From positions 1-18,992 of the forward strand of contig BBFS01000098.1 in NCBI GenBank assembly GCA_001313365.1: a stretch of DNA of 18,992 bases, given 5' to 3'. Numbering within the stretch: position 1 is the first letter of the stretch; each line of letters opens with the position of its first letter. Of this stretch, positions 1-8,254 are shown piece after piece. The translations under genes and the position numbers were made by a program. Origin of the DNA: Paenarthrobacter nitroguajacolicus JCM 14115 (lineage in GTDB: Bacteria; Actinomycetota; Actinomycetes; Actinomycetales; Micrococcaceae). Under the pieces are notes generated by a model. That model did no database searches and was not told the DNA's origin. It saw nothing but the letters and a program-made list of their open reading frames with translations.

Positions 1-578
1 CCAGCGCGGCCTGGCGCTGCGGGCCGCGAAGGACGGGAACATCGCGGCCTGCCCCCCGGACACCCACGTGCGTCGCCGGAACCAGCCGCTGAAACCCACC
101 GCCAAGGAAAAGGCGGCGGACGCGACGCCGATGAGTACCGCCGTCGTGAATGGCACGTTGGTTGGGACGGAGGCGCAGGCGCCCAAGCGAGGATGCCGAA
201 GAACGGGCCTATGGGCCGGAGGCGTACGGCGTCCGCATAGAGGGAACCGGCGCCGGCAAAGAAGGTTGCCACGAGTACCAACCACCAGGACTGGATGTGG
301 TTGACGGAGAGAAACACCCCCCCGATGGTGAGTCCGCCAACCAGGAACAGGGCGGCCTGGGCTTGGTGTTTGAGTCTGAGCTGATGCGTTTCGTTGCGTC
401 CGTACATGCCGGTTAGTGCACCGAATACGGCGTACATCATCAGGTCCGGGCGGCCGATGAGAATGAGGAACAAGCCAGGCACTGCGACGCTCAAGGCCAC
501 CCGTACAGCCGAGAGGTGGTCGTTGTTGGCAGGACCCATCCGGTGGAGTTCACGGGCATGCGAGATGAGTGCGGGCAT
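1..578 (-). CDS. FUSC-family inner-membrane protein, C-terminus off window, one frameshift
   Basis: On the minus strand from the ATG at 578 the protein begins MPALISHARELHRMGPANND and runs through several hydrophobic segments (LSVAVPGLFLILIG, AALFLVGGLTIGGVF, WWLVLVATFFAGAG) separated by short loops. The Gly/Ala-rich helices and the position of the YAVFGALTGMYGR loop fit the fusaric-acid-resistance/aromatic-acid-exporter (FUSC) superfamily. Near 190 the frame breaks. Restoring one C (GCTTGGG to GCCTTGGG) lets the reading continue as ILALGACASVP and then to the window edge, so the gene is probably intact and its 3' end lies outside. The start is uncertain because no clear ribosome site precedes 578 and the frame stays open upstream. 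It is divergent from the SRPBCC gene across 134 bp that should hold both promoters. The substrate is unknown. Confidence 0.7.
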   Translation of the reverse strand, partial: MPALISHARELHRMGPANNDHLSAVRVALSVAVPGLFLILIGRPDLMMYAVFGALTGMYGRNETHQLRLKHQAQAALFLVGGLTIGGVFLSVNHIQSWWLVLVATFFAGAGSLYADAVRLRPIGPFFGILAWAPAPPSQPTCHSRRRYSSASRPPPFPWRWVSAAGSGDARGCPGGRPRCSRPSRPAAPGRA

Positions 579-712
579 GCGGGAACACCACCAATCGGTC
601 AGGGCTTGTCTTTGGAAATTAGCATCATCGCGGCCCAGGCCGCCATTAGCCCGGTCACAACCCGTAGCGGACTTGGGCGCGCGGACGGGGGAAGTTCTGG
701 GAAGATCAAGGT

Positions 713-1182
713 ATGCCCGTCGCTTTCGTCTGCCGCACCCGCTCCAGCATGCCACCGCAGGAGCTATTTGATCTTTCCCGCAACATCGATGCCCACGTAG
801 GGTCCATGACGCAGAGCCGAGAGAAGGCAATCGGCGGCGTTACCACTGGGCTCATTTCGGAAGGTGAGACTGTCACCTGGCAGGCATGGCACCTCGGAGT
901 CCGGTTCCGCATGACCAGTCGCATTACGCGGATGGAGGTGCCGTCGTCGTTCTCTGATGAACAGGTGAAGGGCCCTTTCAAGTACCTGCGCCACACGCAT
1001 GAGTTCCGGCCGGATGGCAGCGGGACCCTCATGGTGGATACCGTGGAATTCGCTGCACCGTTCGGCCGCTGGGCCGTTTGGTGGAAAAGCTGATTCTGGC
1101 CCGATACCTGCAGAACCTGATTGAGAAGCGCAACGCGTTCCTGGTGGCCCCAACCCCTCCTGCCCTGGATTCGCGGCAATGA
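713..1182 (+). CDS. SRPBCC-fold ligand-binding protein (one frameshift near 1065)
   Basis: This is a soluble protein of about 156 residues with the shape of the START/SRPBCC (polyketide cyclase-like) family. It has an N-terminal segment ending in ELFDLSRNIDAHVGSM, a central FGVRF-like strand (WHLGVRFRMTSRITRME), then FKYLRHTHEFRPDGSGT and VDTVEFAAPFG. Members bind hydrophobic ligands in a deep pocket, but the ligand here cannot be told. As read the frame ends early. Adding one G (TTCGGCCG to TTCGGGCCG) near 1065 gives the expected C-terminal helix GPLGRLVEKLILARYLQNLI and a TGA at 1180-1182. The start has GGGAAG about ten bases upstream. The stop overlaps the ATG of the next gene as ATGA, so the two are probably translationally coupled. 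Confidence 0.75.
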
Positions 1183-1697
1183 TCAGGCTCGCGCACGCGG
1201 ACGACCTGCTGATTCTGCAGGACATCGAGCGTGCCGCGGGCGAGGCTTTCCGGGCTCTGGGAATGGAGTCCGTCGCGGACGACGAGCCCCTGTCCATTGA
1301 TGAGCTGAACAGTTATGCCACGGCCGGGCGCGCCTGGGTTTCCGTCGATGGGCTCGACTACCCGGTGGCGTACCTGTTGGCGGACATCGTTGACGGCAAC
1401 GGTCACGTGGAGCAGGTCAGCGTCCATCCGGATCAAGCACACCAAGGCCTGGGCCGTGAGCTCCTGCATGCCGCGCGTGTATGGACGCGCGGACACGGGA
1501 TGCAGCGGCAAACCCTGAGCACGTTCCGGGACGTGCCGTGGAACGCCCCGTACTATCGCCGCCTCGGCTTCGAAGTGCTCGACGCCGGCAGCTGGGGTCC
1601 GGAGCTGACCCGCCTCATGGAGCACGAGGCTGAGCTGGGCCTGACCCGCTGGCCCCCCCGCGTAGCCATGTGGCGCCCGGCAGTTCCGCCCAAGTAA
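1179..1697 (+). CDS. GNAT-family N-acetyltransferase
   Basis: The gene is open throughout and encodes 172 residues. The GNAT core is clear: an N-terminal strand-helix (MIRLAHADDLLILQDIERAA), the strand VAYLLADIV, and the acetyl-CoA pyrophosphate loop in VHPDQAHQGLGRELLHAA (Q-x-x-G-x-G/A type). Near the end come YYRRLGFEVLD and a C-terminal RW-containing strand. It would transfer an acetyl group from acetyl-CoA to an amine, and the substrate cannot be inferred. The start is the ATG that overlaps the stop of the SRPBCC gene. A run of seven C at 1653-1659 gives RWPPRVAM, while four C would give RWPRVAM, which looks more typical of the family. It converges on the VOC gene with 14 bp between the stops. 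Confidence 0.85.
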   Translation: MIRLAHADDLLILQDIERAAGEAFRALGMESVADDEPLSIDELNSYATAGRAWVSVDGLDYPVAYLLADIVDGNGHVEQVSVHPDQAHQGLGRELLHAARVWTRGHGMQRQTLSTFRDVPWNAPYYRRLGFEVLDAGSWGPELTRLMEHEAELGLTRWPPRVAMWRPAVPPK

Positions 1698-1711
1698 CCC
1701 AGCCGGTCGGA

Positions 1712-2115
1712 TTAGCCTGCCACCAACTCGACCTCATAGCTGTCCGTGTTGAGCAGGTATGCCGCGTAGTGGTCCGGGCCGCCGGCGTGCGGGTACTTCG
1801 ACTCGAACATCTCGTACCAACCGGCATCCGCCCCCGAGTGCCCGGATCCTGTCCACGTTCTCCCGGGTCCCGGCGTGGAAGGCTATGTGGTTGACCCCGG
1901 GATCAGTGCGTCGGTGGGTTGTGGCGGTGGTTGCATCAGTCTGCTCCACCACCACATACGTGCCGTCAAGCTTCCAGCTGCACCCCGTGGGCCACTCCTG
2001 GAATGGCTCATAACCCAGCTCACCCAGCAGCCAGCCCCCACTCTTCCCTTGCCCGGTCAAGGAACGGCACCCAGATCTCAAGATGGTGGATTGATCCCAC
2101 CGGAACCTCATGCAT
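1712..2115 (-). CDS. VOC (glyoxalase/bleomycin-resistance fold) protein, two frameshifts
   Basis: Reading from the ATG at 2115 gives MHEVPVGSIHHLEIWVPFLD, the first beta strand of a vicinal-oxygen-chelate domain with the metal-type His in HHLEIWV. The middle reads GELGYEPFQEWPTGCSWKLD then VNHIAFHAGTRENVD, which carries the second metal-type His in NHIAFHA. The end reads GGPDHYAAYLLNTDSYEVEL with a Glu near the usual last ligand position. Two runs of five G (minus strand, around 2036 and 1832) break the frame, and four G in each gives a continuous protein of about 133 residues. VOC proteins include dioxygenases, glyoxalases and antibiotic-binding proteins, so the exact role is open. It lies 80 bp downstream of the EamA gene on the same strand. 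Confidence 0.75.
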
Positions 2116-2195
2116 GCGCCGATTCTACGAGGTCCGCACCCGTTGCACATCGGTTGCGCTCGCCGAGTCGCAACGGGCACACGGGTTCCTGCTTC

Positions 2196-3083
2196 CTACT
2201 TCCTGAGCCTGACGCGAACGGCAGCGCCGGCGCACAGGATCACCGCGAGGCCGCCCACCACGGTGGTCCAGGTCATCGACTCACCTAACAGGAGCCCGGC
2301 CCAGGCGATGCTCATGACCGGTTGGACAAGCTGGATCTGGCTGACCTGCGCCATGGGTCCGATGGCCAGGCCCCCGGTACCAGGCGAAGAAGCCAAGGAA
2401 CATGCTCACCACTCCCAGGTACGCGAAGGACAACCACTGGACGGGAGTGGCAGAAGGTGCGCCAAAGCCCAGCGATACCACCGTTAGCAGGATCATCACT
2501 GGCGCGGCCACCACTAACGCCCAGGAAATGGTCTGCCATGCACCGAGTTCGCGGGCCAGCAGCCCGCCCTCTGCGTAACCGATGGCGGCAGCCACCACGG
2601 CACCTAGCAGCAGAAGGTCCGCCCAGTGAAGCGCACCAAATCCGCCGGACTGAACCAAAGCGAATACCACCGCGGCGATCACGCCCACCACTGTCAGTAC
2701 CCAGAACAATGGACGAGGATGTTCCCGTCCCCCCCTGATCACCGCTACAGTCGCTGTGGCTGCGGGCAGTAGCGCGATGACCACAGCTCCGTGACTGGCG
2801 GAAGTACTGGTCAGCGCGAACGTGGTCAGCAGCGGGAATCCGGCCACGATTCCCCCGGCCACCACGGCAAGGCGAATCCATTGCCGGCCGCGCGGCAACC
2901 GTTGTCGAGTCAGCGCGAGGGCAAGGGCCGCGAGGATGGCGGCAACAACTGCTCGGCCAGCGCCGATAAACAGGGGCGACATTCCCTCCACAGCCACGCG
3001 TGTCAGTGGAACAGTGAAGGAGAAAGCGACGACGCCAAGGAGGCCCCCCACCAGATACCAGTCGATGTCTTGGTGGATACCAC
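2196..3083 (-). CDS. EamA/DMT-family transporter, two frameshifts
   Basis: About 293 residues after repair, with about ten hydrophobic helices in two halves, as in drug/metabolite transporters (EamA, RhaT-like). Landmarks are GLLGVVAFSFTVPLTR near the N-terminus, AVVIALLPAATATVAVIRG, then HWADLLLLGAVVAAAIGYAE opening the second half. The end is FFAWYRGLAIGPMAQVSQ followed by LVQPVMSIAWAGLLLGES, a classic C-terminal EamA pattern. The run of six C at 3044-3049 hides the start. With four C the frame runs back to GTG 3083 and reads WWGLLGVVAFS. A run of five C near 2371 splits the last 65 residues, and four C rejoins them. The gene is divergent from a MocR-type regulator, a common arrangement in which the regulator controls the transporter. 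The substrate is unknown. Confidence 0.8.
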
Positions 3084-3097
3084 TGGCCGCAAAAGTG

Positions 3098-3111
3098 TAG
3101 TAGCGCTACTA
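3098..3111. promoter_or_regulatory. 14-bp perfect palindrome, probable MocR operator
   Basis: TAGTAGCGCTACTA is a perfect inverted repeat that ends 9 bp before the MocR start codon and 14 bp from the GTG of the divergent EamA gene. Dimeric GntR/MocR regulators bind such sites. Its right half also contains TACTAT (3107-3112), which could serve as a -10 element for a nearly leaderless regulator transcript, so binding there would block its own promoter. The palindrome is seen; binding and regulation are inferred. Confidence 0.55.
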
Positions 3112-3120
3112 TTAGGACTC

Positions 3121-4551
3121 ATGAACAACGATAGCAGTTCCCGAATCGTCTCGCGAGTAAAAGAATGGATCGCAGGGGCTGCGCCGGGAGCCAAACTGCC
3201 ATCTACGCGCCAACTCGTTGCTGAGTACCAGGCCAGCCCCGTCACGGTTCAGAAGGCCCTCAAGACGCTCACGGCACAGGGCCTGATTGAGAGTCGGCCC
3301 GGCGTTGGAACTTTCGTCCGGGCTTACCGTACAGCCAGGCCCTCTGACTACGGCTGGCAAACAGCAGCCTTGCGGGCAGCCCAAGTCGCGCGACCACTGA
3401 CCTCTGGCGCCATGCGGAGCGCTACCAACGACGTCATCGCATTCCATTCCGGATACCCGGACCGCGAACTCCTCCCCGAAAGACTCGTCCGCGCCGCCCT
3501 CACACGGGCCGCAAGGGGGGGAGACGCCGCCCTGTCCCGGCCGCCGGCGCAAGGACTTCCCGAACTCCAGACCTGGTTCGCGCAGGAACTCAGTACCTCA
3601 ACGCCGGTGGGCGTCACGCCGCCCCAGCCAAGCGACGTCGTCGTTCTTCCCGGTAGCCAGAGTGGACTCAGCTCGATTTTCCGAGGTCTGGTGGGGGGGC
3701 ACGGCCAACCGCTGTTGGTGGAGTCGCCCAGCTACTGGGGGGGTGCGCTGCTGGCGGCGGGCCAGGCGGGCGTCAATGTCATTCCTGTCCCGAGCGGCCC
3801 GGATGGTCCCGATCCGGAAGAACTGGACCGGGCTTTCGATGAATCGGGCGCGCGGCTGTTCTACGCGCAGCCCAACTTCGCCAATCCCACGGGAGCGCAG
3901 TGGTCGGCCGATCGGGGGGGGAAGTGGTGCTCCGGATAGTCCAGCGGCACGGAGCTTTCCTTGTGGAGGACGACTGGGCGCACGACTTCGGCATCACCGC
4001 GCCGTCGGTCCCGCTCGCCGCCAAAGACGATTCCGGGCATGTGGTCTACATTCGCTCGCTGACCAAGAGCGTCTCGCCGTCCATCCGTATCGCAGCCGTC
4101 ATAGCGCGAGGTCCTGCACGCGAACGCATCATGGGGGCGCAGGCCGCCGAATCGATGTACGTCAGCGGCCTGCTTCAGGCAGCAGCGCTCGACGTCGTCA
4201 CGCAGCCGGGTTGGCACACGCACCTGCGCGGCCTCAGTCATCAGCTGCAGTCGCGGCGAGATCTGCTGGTCACCAGCCTCCGCGAGCATGTTCCGCAGGC
4301 ACATCTCAGCCACTTGCCAAAAGGCGGTTTGAACTTGTGGTTGCGGATGCCGGACGGGTTCGACGTCGATCAGCTCACCAAGGATTGCGAAGCGGCCGGG
4401 GGGGTGCTCATCGCCTCGGGCACGGAGTGGTTCCCTGCGGAACCGGAAGGGCCATACATCCGGCTCAACTACGCCGGCCCGAATCCGGGCGGTTTTCCGG
4501 AAGGTGCACGGATCATTGGCGCGGCGGTGCAGGCCCAGTTGGGGGCTTTAA
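3121..4551 (+). CDS. MocR-type GntR/aminotransferase transcription regulator, one internal and one terminal frameshift
   Basis: The N-terminus (ATG 3121, AGGA just upstream) is a GntR winged helix: SRIVSRVKEWIAGAAPG, KLPSTRQLVAEYQASPVTVQ, then LIESRPGVGTFV. A linker leads to a fold-type-I aminotransferase-like domain with LPGSQSGLSSIFRGL, VESPSYWG, the QPNFANPTG motif, LVEDDWAHDFGI and IRSLTKSVSPSIRI, which holds the PLP-lysine position. MocR proteins are dimers that sense PLP or amino compounds. Eight G at 3914-3921 stop the frame, and six (or three) G joins both halves. At 4541-4545 five G hides the stop; four G gives QLGL followed by TAA at 4549-4551. That places the stop just before a hairpin and gives about 471 residues. 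It probably controls the divergent EamA exporter. Confidence 0.82.
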
Positions 4552-4554
4552 CAG

Positions 4555-4601
4555 CCGTAGCCACCAACCTCAAGAAGAGCGCCTTGAGGTGGTGGCTACG
4601 G
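4555..4601 (+). terminator. Long hairpin after the MocR gene
   Basis: The left arm at 4555-4574 (CCGTAGCCACCAACCTCAAG) pairs with 4583-4601, with one unpaired A and an 8-base loop. It sits 3 bases after the inferred TAA at 4549-4551. No clear T-tract follows, so termination or mRNA stabilisation is inferred from the position. As read, the frame of the regulator runs straight through the hairpin. This is an argument that the read-through tail is an artefact. Confidence 0.65.
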
Positions 4602-4662
4602 TGGGCGGCAAGCTGCCGCGAACTAACTGAGTCGCTGCGCAGAAGTTGCAGGCATTGAGTTC

Positions 4663-6296
4663 CTAAGCGGGAGTCAGGTCCTTGTTGCCTTTGCCGAACA
4701 CGGTGTCATCAATCGGCTGGCCGTCGAACGGCATCTCGTCCAGGTTGATGAGCGGGTTGGTGTCCTGCGTGGCTACGAGCTCACGTGCCTCGGCCTGGGT
4801 GTCCACGCTGGGCATGGAGCCCGGCAGGGGGGGCGCTGGGCGGATTCACGCAGGAAGTAGATGGCGATCGCGCCCACAACGGACGTGGCCATCAGGTAGT
4901 ACGCCGGCATCATGTCGTCGCCAGTGCCTTCGATCAGGCCCTGGACGATGAACGGCGTGGTTCCACCGAAGATCGCAACCGAGAAGTTGTAAGCGATGCC
5001 CATTCCGCCATAACGGCTGGACGTCGGGAACAGGGCGGGCAGGGCCGAAGCCAGGTTGGCGATGTAGAACGTCACCGGGAAGGCGATCAGTGCGAGGCCG
5101 GCCAGTGTGGACCAGATGTCGCCAATGCCGATCAGCAGGAAGGCCGGAATGGCGAAGACGATGGTGCTGCCTGCGCCGATCCACAGCACGGGACGGCGGC
5201 CGATGCGGTCGGAGAGCTTACCGGTCAGTGGAATGCAAACAGCCATGATCACCAGGACCGGGATGGTCAGCAGCGTGCCGTGGACGGGGTCGTAACCCTT
5301 GGAATCCGTGAGGTATGTGGGCATGTACGACGTCAGGGCGTAACCAACAGTGTTGGCGGCGGCCGCGAGGATCATGGCCAGCACGATCTGGCGCCAGTAA
5401 GCCTTGATGATGCCAATGGGTCCCTTGGCGACGGCAGCATCCTGAGATGCCGCGTCCTTGGCAGAGGCTTCCTGGGCGTCCAGGGTTGCCTGGAACTGGG
5501 GTGATTCCTCGATCTTGCTTCGGAAGTACACGGCAATGAGGCCCAGGGGACCTGCGATCAGGAACGGGATCCTCCAACCCCATTCCTCCATGGCTGCTTG
5601 TCCGAGCGTGAGCTGCAGGACCGAAACCAGGGCTGCACCGAGGGCGAAGCAATGTAGCTGCCCATATCAAGGAAGCTGGCAAAGTAGCCGCGGCGCTTGT
5701 CCGGGGGCGTACTCGCTAACGAAGGTTGTGGCACCGGCGTATTCGCCACCGGTGGAGAAGCCCTGGACGAGCTTCAGGATCACCAGCAACGCGGCGGCCC
5801 AGATGCCGATCTGCGCGTAGCCGGGAAGGAGGCCGACGGCGAACGTACTTGCCGCCATGAGCATCAGTGTTGCTGCGAGGACCTTCTGACGGCCCACCTT
5901 GTCGCCAAGCCAACCAAACACGATGCCACCGAGGGGACGCGCGATGAAGGTTGCGGCGAAGGTGCCCAGAAGGAAGAGTGTTTGGACCGACGGGTCTGCT
6001 TCGGGCAGGAAGACAGGGCCCATGGTGGTGATGAGGTAGCCGAACACGCCGACGTCGTACCATTCCATGGTGTTGCCGACGATTGTGCCGCCGAGTGCTT
6101 TACGTAGCATCGGCTTGTTCACCACGTTGACGTCGGATTCTTTCAGCCGGCGCTTCGGGCGAAGCTTCTTCGTTGCGTTCTTTACTGCATTTGCTGCGTT
6201 CGTGGCGGCCGGGGGGGTGGGGCCTGCCAATACCTGGGTCCCGGAGGCGTTCCTTGCGCCATCCGGAGAGACGGTGTTGCTTTGGTCTGTGGGCAT
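4663..6296 (-). CDS. MHS-type MFS transporter (ProP/proline-betaine-like), three frameshifts
   Basis: A secondary symporter of about 542 residues with twelve helices. The start ATG at 6296 is preceded by GGAG at a good distance. A hydrophilic leader rich in Ala, Lys and Arg of about 70 residues comes before the first helix (GGTIVGNTMEWYDVGVFGYL). The MFS loop motif WLGDKVGRQKV and the metabolite:H+ symporter signature GFSTGGEYAGATTFVSEYAP are present. The second half begins near GTLLTIPVLVIMAVCIPLTG and has GKLSDRIGRRPV. Frame repairs are CCCCC to CCCC at about 5702, one C restored in GCTTCG near 5650, and seven G to five at 4827-4833. The last gives a hydrophilic tail ending GKGNKDLTPA. Similar carriers move proline, betaine or organic acids; the substrate here is unproven. 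Confidence 0.85.
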
Positions 6297-6588
6297 TTGG
6301 GGTTCTCCTAGGGAGGTCATTTGCTTGCGACTTCTGCTGCCCCCCCGCTCTGGGCAGGCCTTCAATTTTACGGGTTTTTGCACGAAAACCCGAGTTGAGA
6401 TCCGATTTTTGGGTCATATGAGAGTGCAAATTGCCTAGCTGTGTTGCATCTCATTGCCCGCTCTTGCCCTGCAATCATGCGGATCCGGGCTCTTTTTTGC
6501 CCTCCGGAGCACGTTGTTACCAAATTGTTTAGCGGAGCCCACTTAACAGGCCGGATTCGGGCCTAAAAGCTGATGGTTTGAGGGGGGG
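6297..6588. other. Intergenic region upstream of the MFS gene
   Basis: This is 292 bp without a convincing gene. It is less GC-rich than its surroundings and should contain the promoter of the MFS gene on the minus strand. A short imperfect hairpin (AGGCC/GGCCT around 6550-6572) could end transcription of the methyltransferase gene. A run of seven C at 6340-6346 and one of seven G at 6582-6588 are probable homopolymer errors, the second directly after the methyltransferase stop. I see no RNA gene or riboswitch. Confidence 0.4.
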
Positions 6589-7380
6589 TCACCTTTGCGC
6601 AGCGAGCACCACCGTTGCATCCAATTCTTCGTCCGAGGCCACCTCCGCGAGCAACCCCCGCCTCGTTCAGGAGCCGGACGGTCCGCGGTGCCTGCTGCTC
6701 CGAGGTTTCCATCACGATGGACCCACCCGGCGCCAGCCATTGAGCAGCGCCAAGCGCTAACCGACGCTGGACATCCAAACCGTCAGCGCCGCCGTCGAGC
6801 GCTACCCGCGGCTCATGGAGACGTGCCTCCTGCGGCATCATCGCGATGGACCCCGTTGGAACATACGGCGCGTTCGCGAGCAGCACGTCCACTTTCCCGC
6901 GCAGTTCCCGGGGGGAGTGCAGCGTAGAGGTCCCCCCCTTGATGGACGCGGCCGCCACGAGGCTCAACGTTACGGCGCGCGCACCGAACCGCCGCGGGGT
7001 CGACGTCCGTCGCGTGCAGTTCGCAGCTCCCCCCCAGGAGATCGTTGAGTGCTGCACCTATCGCCCCCGGAACCACAGCAAAGGTCGACGACGACGGCTC
7101 CGGGTTTGGTGATCATCGCCGCCACCCGCACGACGAACTCCGTGCGACGGCGCGGCACGAAGACGCCCGGTTCCACGGCGATGCGCGTCCCGCAGAAATC
7201 CGCCCACCCCCCCACAATGTGTTCCAGGGGTAGTCCTCGAAGGCGTTGGTCCACCATGTGGGTGAGCTGGTCCGGATGGTGGGCGGCATCGATGAGCAGT
7301 TGTGCTTCATCCTCTGCGAAAACGCAGCCGGCGGCACGCAGAGTGGTGGCGATGGATGCTCTCCGGGTCACGTTTGCCAT
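6589..7380 (-). CDS. PrmC/HemK-related putative protein-(glutamine-N5) methyltransferase, several frameshifts
   Basis: The reading starts at ATG 7380 (MANVTRRASIATTLRAAGC). It has an N-terminal helical substrate domain (LEHIVGGWADFCGTRIAVEP, FVPRRRTEFVV), then the SAM-binding motif VVDLCCGSGAIGAALND and the acidic loop HATDVDPAAVRCARRN. The active-site motif NAPYVPT stands where release-factor methyltransferases have NPPY. The end is SIVMETSEQQAPRTVRLLNE. Repairs at 7053, 6910 and 6660 (five, six and five reduced by one) join the pieces. They put the stop TGA at 6589-6591 after LAAQR, giving about 259 residues. This matches the actinobacterial PrmC-related family rather than PrmC itself, which normally sits next to prfA. 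The substrate is not proven. Confidence 0.75.
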
Positions 7381-7655
7381 GCTAGCCGAGGATTAATCCT
7401 GGTGGAGCAGGAAGAAGCTGCAGGTGAGGGGGTTCACAAATCTGCCGGGACTTGGTTAGGGTATGAGGCATGGGAACACTGATTTTTGAGTAGACCGGCC
7501 TCTGCCTTAGCGGCACAGCCGAGTTTCACCTGACAAAAATCCACGCCTGTTGAGGCCCTGCCTCCATGCCGTTCCCGTTCTCGACGCCTTTTTCCCGAAC
7601 CGCAACGACATGGGATACGTGTCTCTTCAGGACTCACACTTTTAGGAGTCCACGT

Positions 7656-7860
7656 ATGACTGCCAACCCTTCCGAAAACAAGAAGACCCCCCCGGCCTCC
7701 GGTGGTATCAAGTCCAAACTGACCGACGCCCAGAAGGCCATGCTGGCCAGCAAATCCGGGGGGTGGCGCACCGGCCGGCTGGCAGAGCACCGGCAAGGGG
7801 CACAAGCCCACCTCCGCCAGCGGCAAGCAGGCTAAGACCGAGAAGAAGGTCCGCTGGTAA
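7656..7860 (+). CDS. Small Lys-rich hypothetical protein, one frameshift
   Basis: ATG 7656 follows AGGAG at 7644-7648. The product is about 66 residues, hydrophilic and basic, starting MTANPSENKKTP and ending GKQAKTEKKVRW. Six G at 7758-7763 break the frame; five G gives SKSGGGAPAGWQSTGKGHKP and the TAA at 7858-7860. There is no signal peptide or membrane segment. The composition (Lys, Ser, Gly, low hydrophobicity) suggests a disordered, possibly nucleic-acid-associated stress protein, but I do not recognise a family. The 275 bp upstream hold no other credible gene. The next gene follows after 35 bp and also begins with MTAN, so the two are probably co-transcribed. Confidence 0.6.
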
Positions 7861-7895
7861 AACCTGCGGACAAGGCACACTGGAAAGGAAGAACC

Positions 7896-8156
7896 ATGAC
7901 TGCGAATCACGATTCCGACCGCATCAATCCTGAGGTTGCAAGCCACTTGGTGGAGTCCATGGACATGGCTCCTATGCCCGAACCGACCGCCATCGCCGTT
8001 GCACTGGGTGCGGACCAGAGCAGGCAGTGGCCGGACGGTAACGGTAAACGTCGCCACCCGAAGGAGCGCGACCAAGCCCACGGCCGCATGGGCCAGGGTG
8101 CAGCTGTGACGGCGATCCACAGGACCAGCCGCCCGCAGATGCCACATTCCTCCTAG
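7896..8156 (+). CDS. Small hydrophilic hypothetical protein
   Basis: An 86-residue open frame with a good ribosome site (AAGGAAG just before ATG 7896). It starts MTANHDSDRINPEVASHLVE and has MDMAPMPEPTAIAVALGAD in the middle. The tail is rich in His, Arg and Gln (KRRHPKERDQAHGRMGQGAA). There are no membrane helices and no motif I recognise. It contains no long homopolymer and reads without a break. It is probably in one transcript with the gene at 7656 and is followed, 30 bp after its stop, by a large inverted repeat. The function is unknown; the setting next to ligD and other maintenance genes suggests a stress role by association only. Confidence 0.6.
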   Translation: MTANHDSDRINPEVASHLVESMDMAPMPEPTAIAVALGADQSRQWPDGNGKRRHPKERDQAHGRMGQGAAVTAIHRTSRPQMPHSS

Positions 8157-8186
8157 CTCGCATCAACCGCACCACCCGCGTAGCCA

Positions 8187-8254
8187 GCCCAACTGAGTCG
8201 CAGCACAGCGCGTTTTGAGCCCTCAAAACGCGCTCAACTGCGACTCAGTTGGGC
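8187..8254. terminator. 68-bp inverted repeat, likely bidirectional terminator
   Basis: The outer arms 8187-8203 and 8238-8254 (GCCCAACTGAGTCGCAG and its complement) pair perfectly over 17 bp. After a 3-base mismatch the inner arms 8207-8219 and 8222-8234 pair over 13 bp, enclosing a 2-base loop. It lies between the convergent hypothetical gene (ends 8156) and ligD (ends 8245). The right arm includes the ligD stop codon and its last codons. The inner stem has a TTTT/AAAA block. The role as terminator is inferred; it could also be a dispersed chromosomal repeat. Confidence 0.7.

Noticed and set aside
3914..3921. Programmed frameshifting or phase-variable poly-G switches as an explanation for the broken genes
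   Set aside because: The runs occur in almost every gene, including housekeeping enzymes, in both strands and in non-coding DNA, with shifts of +1, +2 and +3. No slippery-site-plus-structure pattern is shared. A sequence artefact explains all of them.
4785..5504. 239-codon plus-strand frame opposite the MFS gene
   Set aside because: Hydrophilic shadow of a membrane protein gene, with no ribosome site and no recognisable motif.
7461..7485. Mini-ORF near 7470 (MGTLIFE)
   Set aside because: Seven codons without a clear ribosome site or family. It cannot be supported as a gene.
7434..8147. Long open frame of 237 codons on the minus strand opposite the two small genes
   Set aside because: Its composition is low in recognisable motifs, it covers two genes with good ribosome sites, and long antisense frames are expected in GC-rich DNA.
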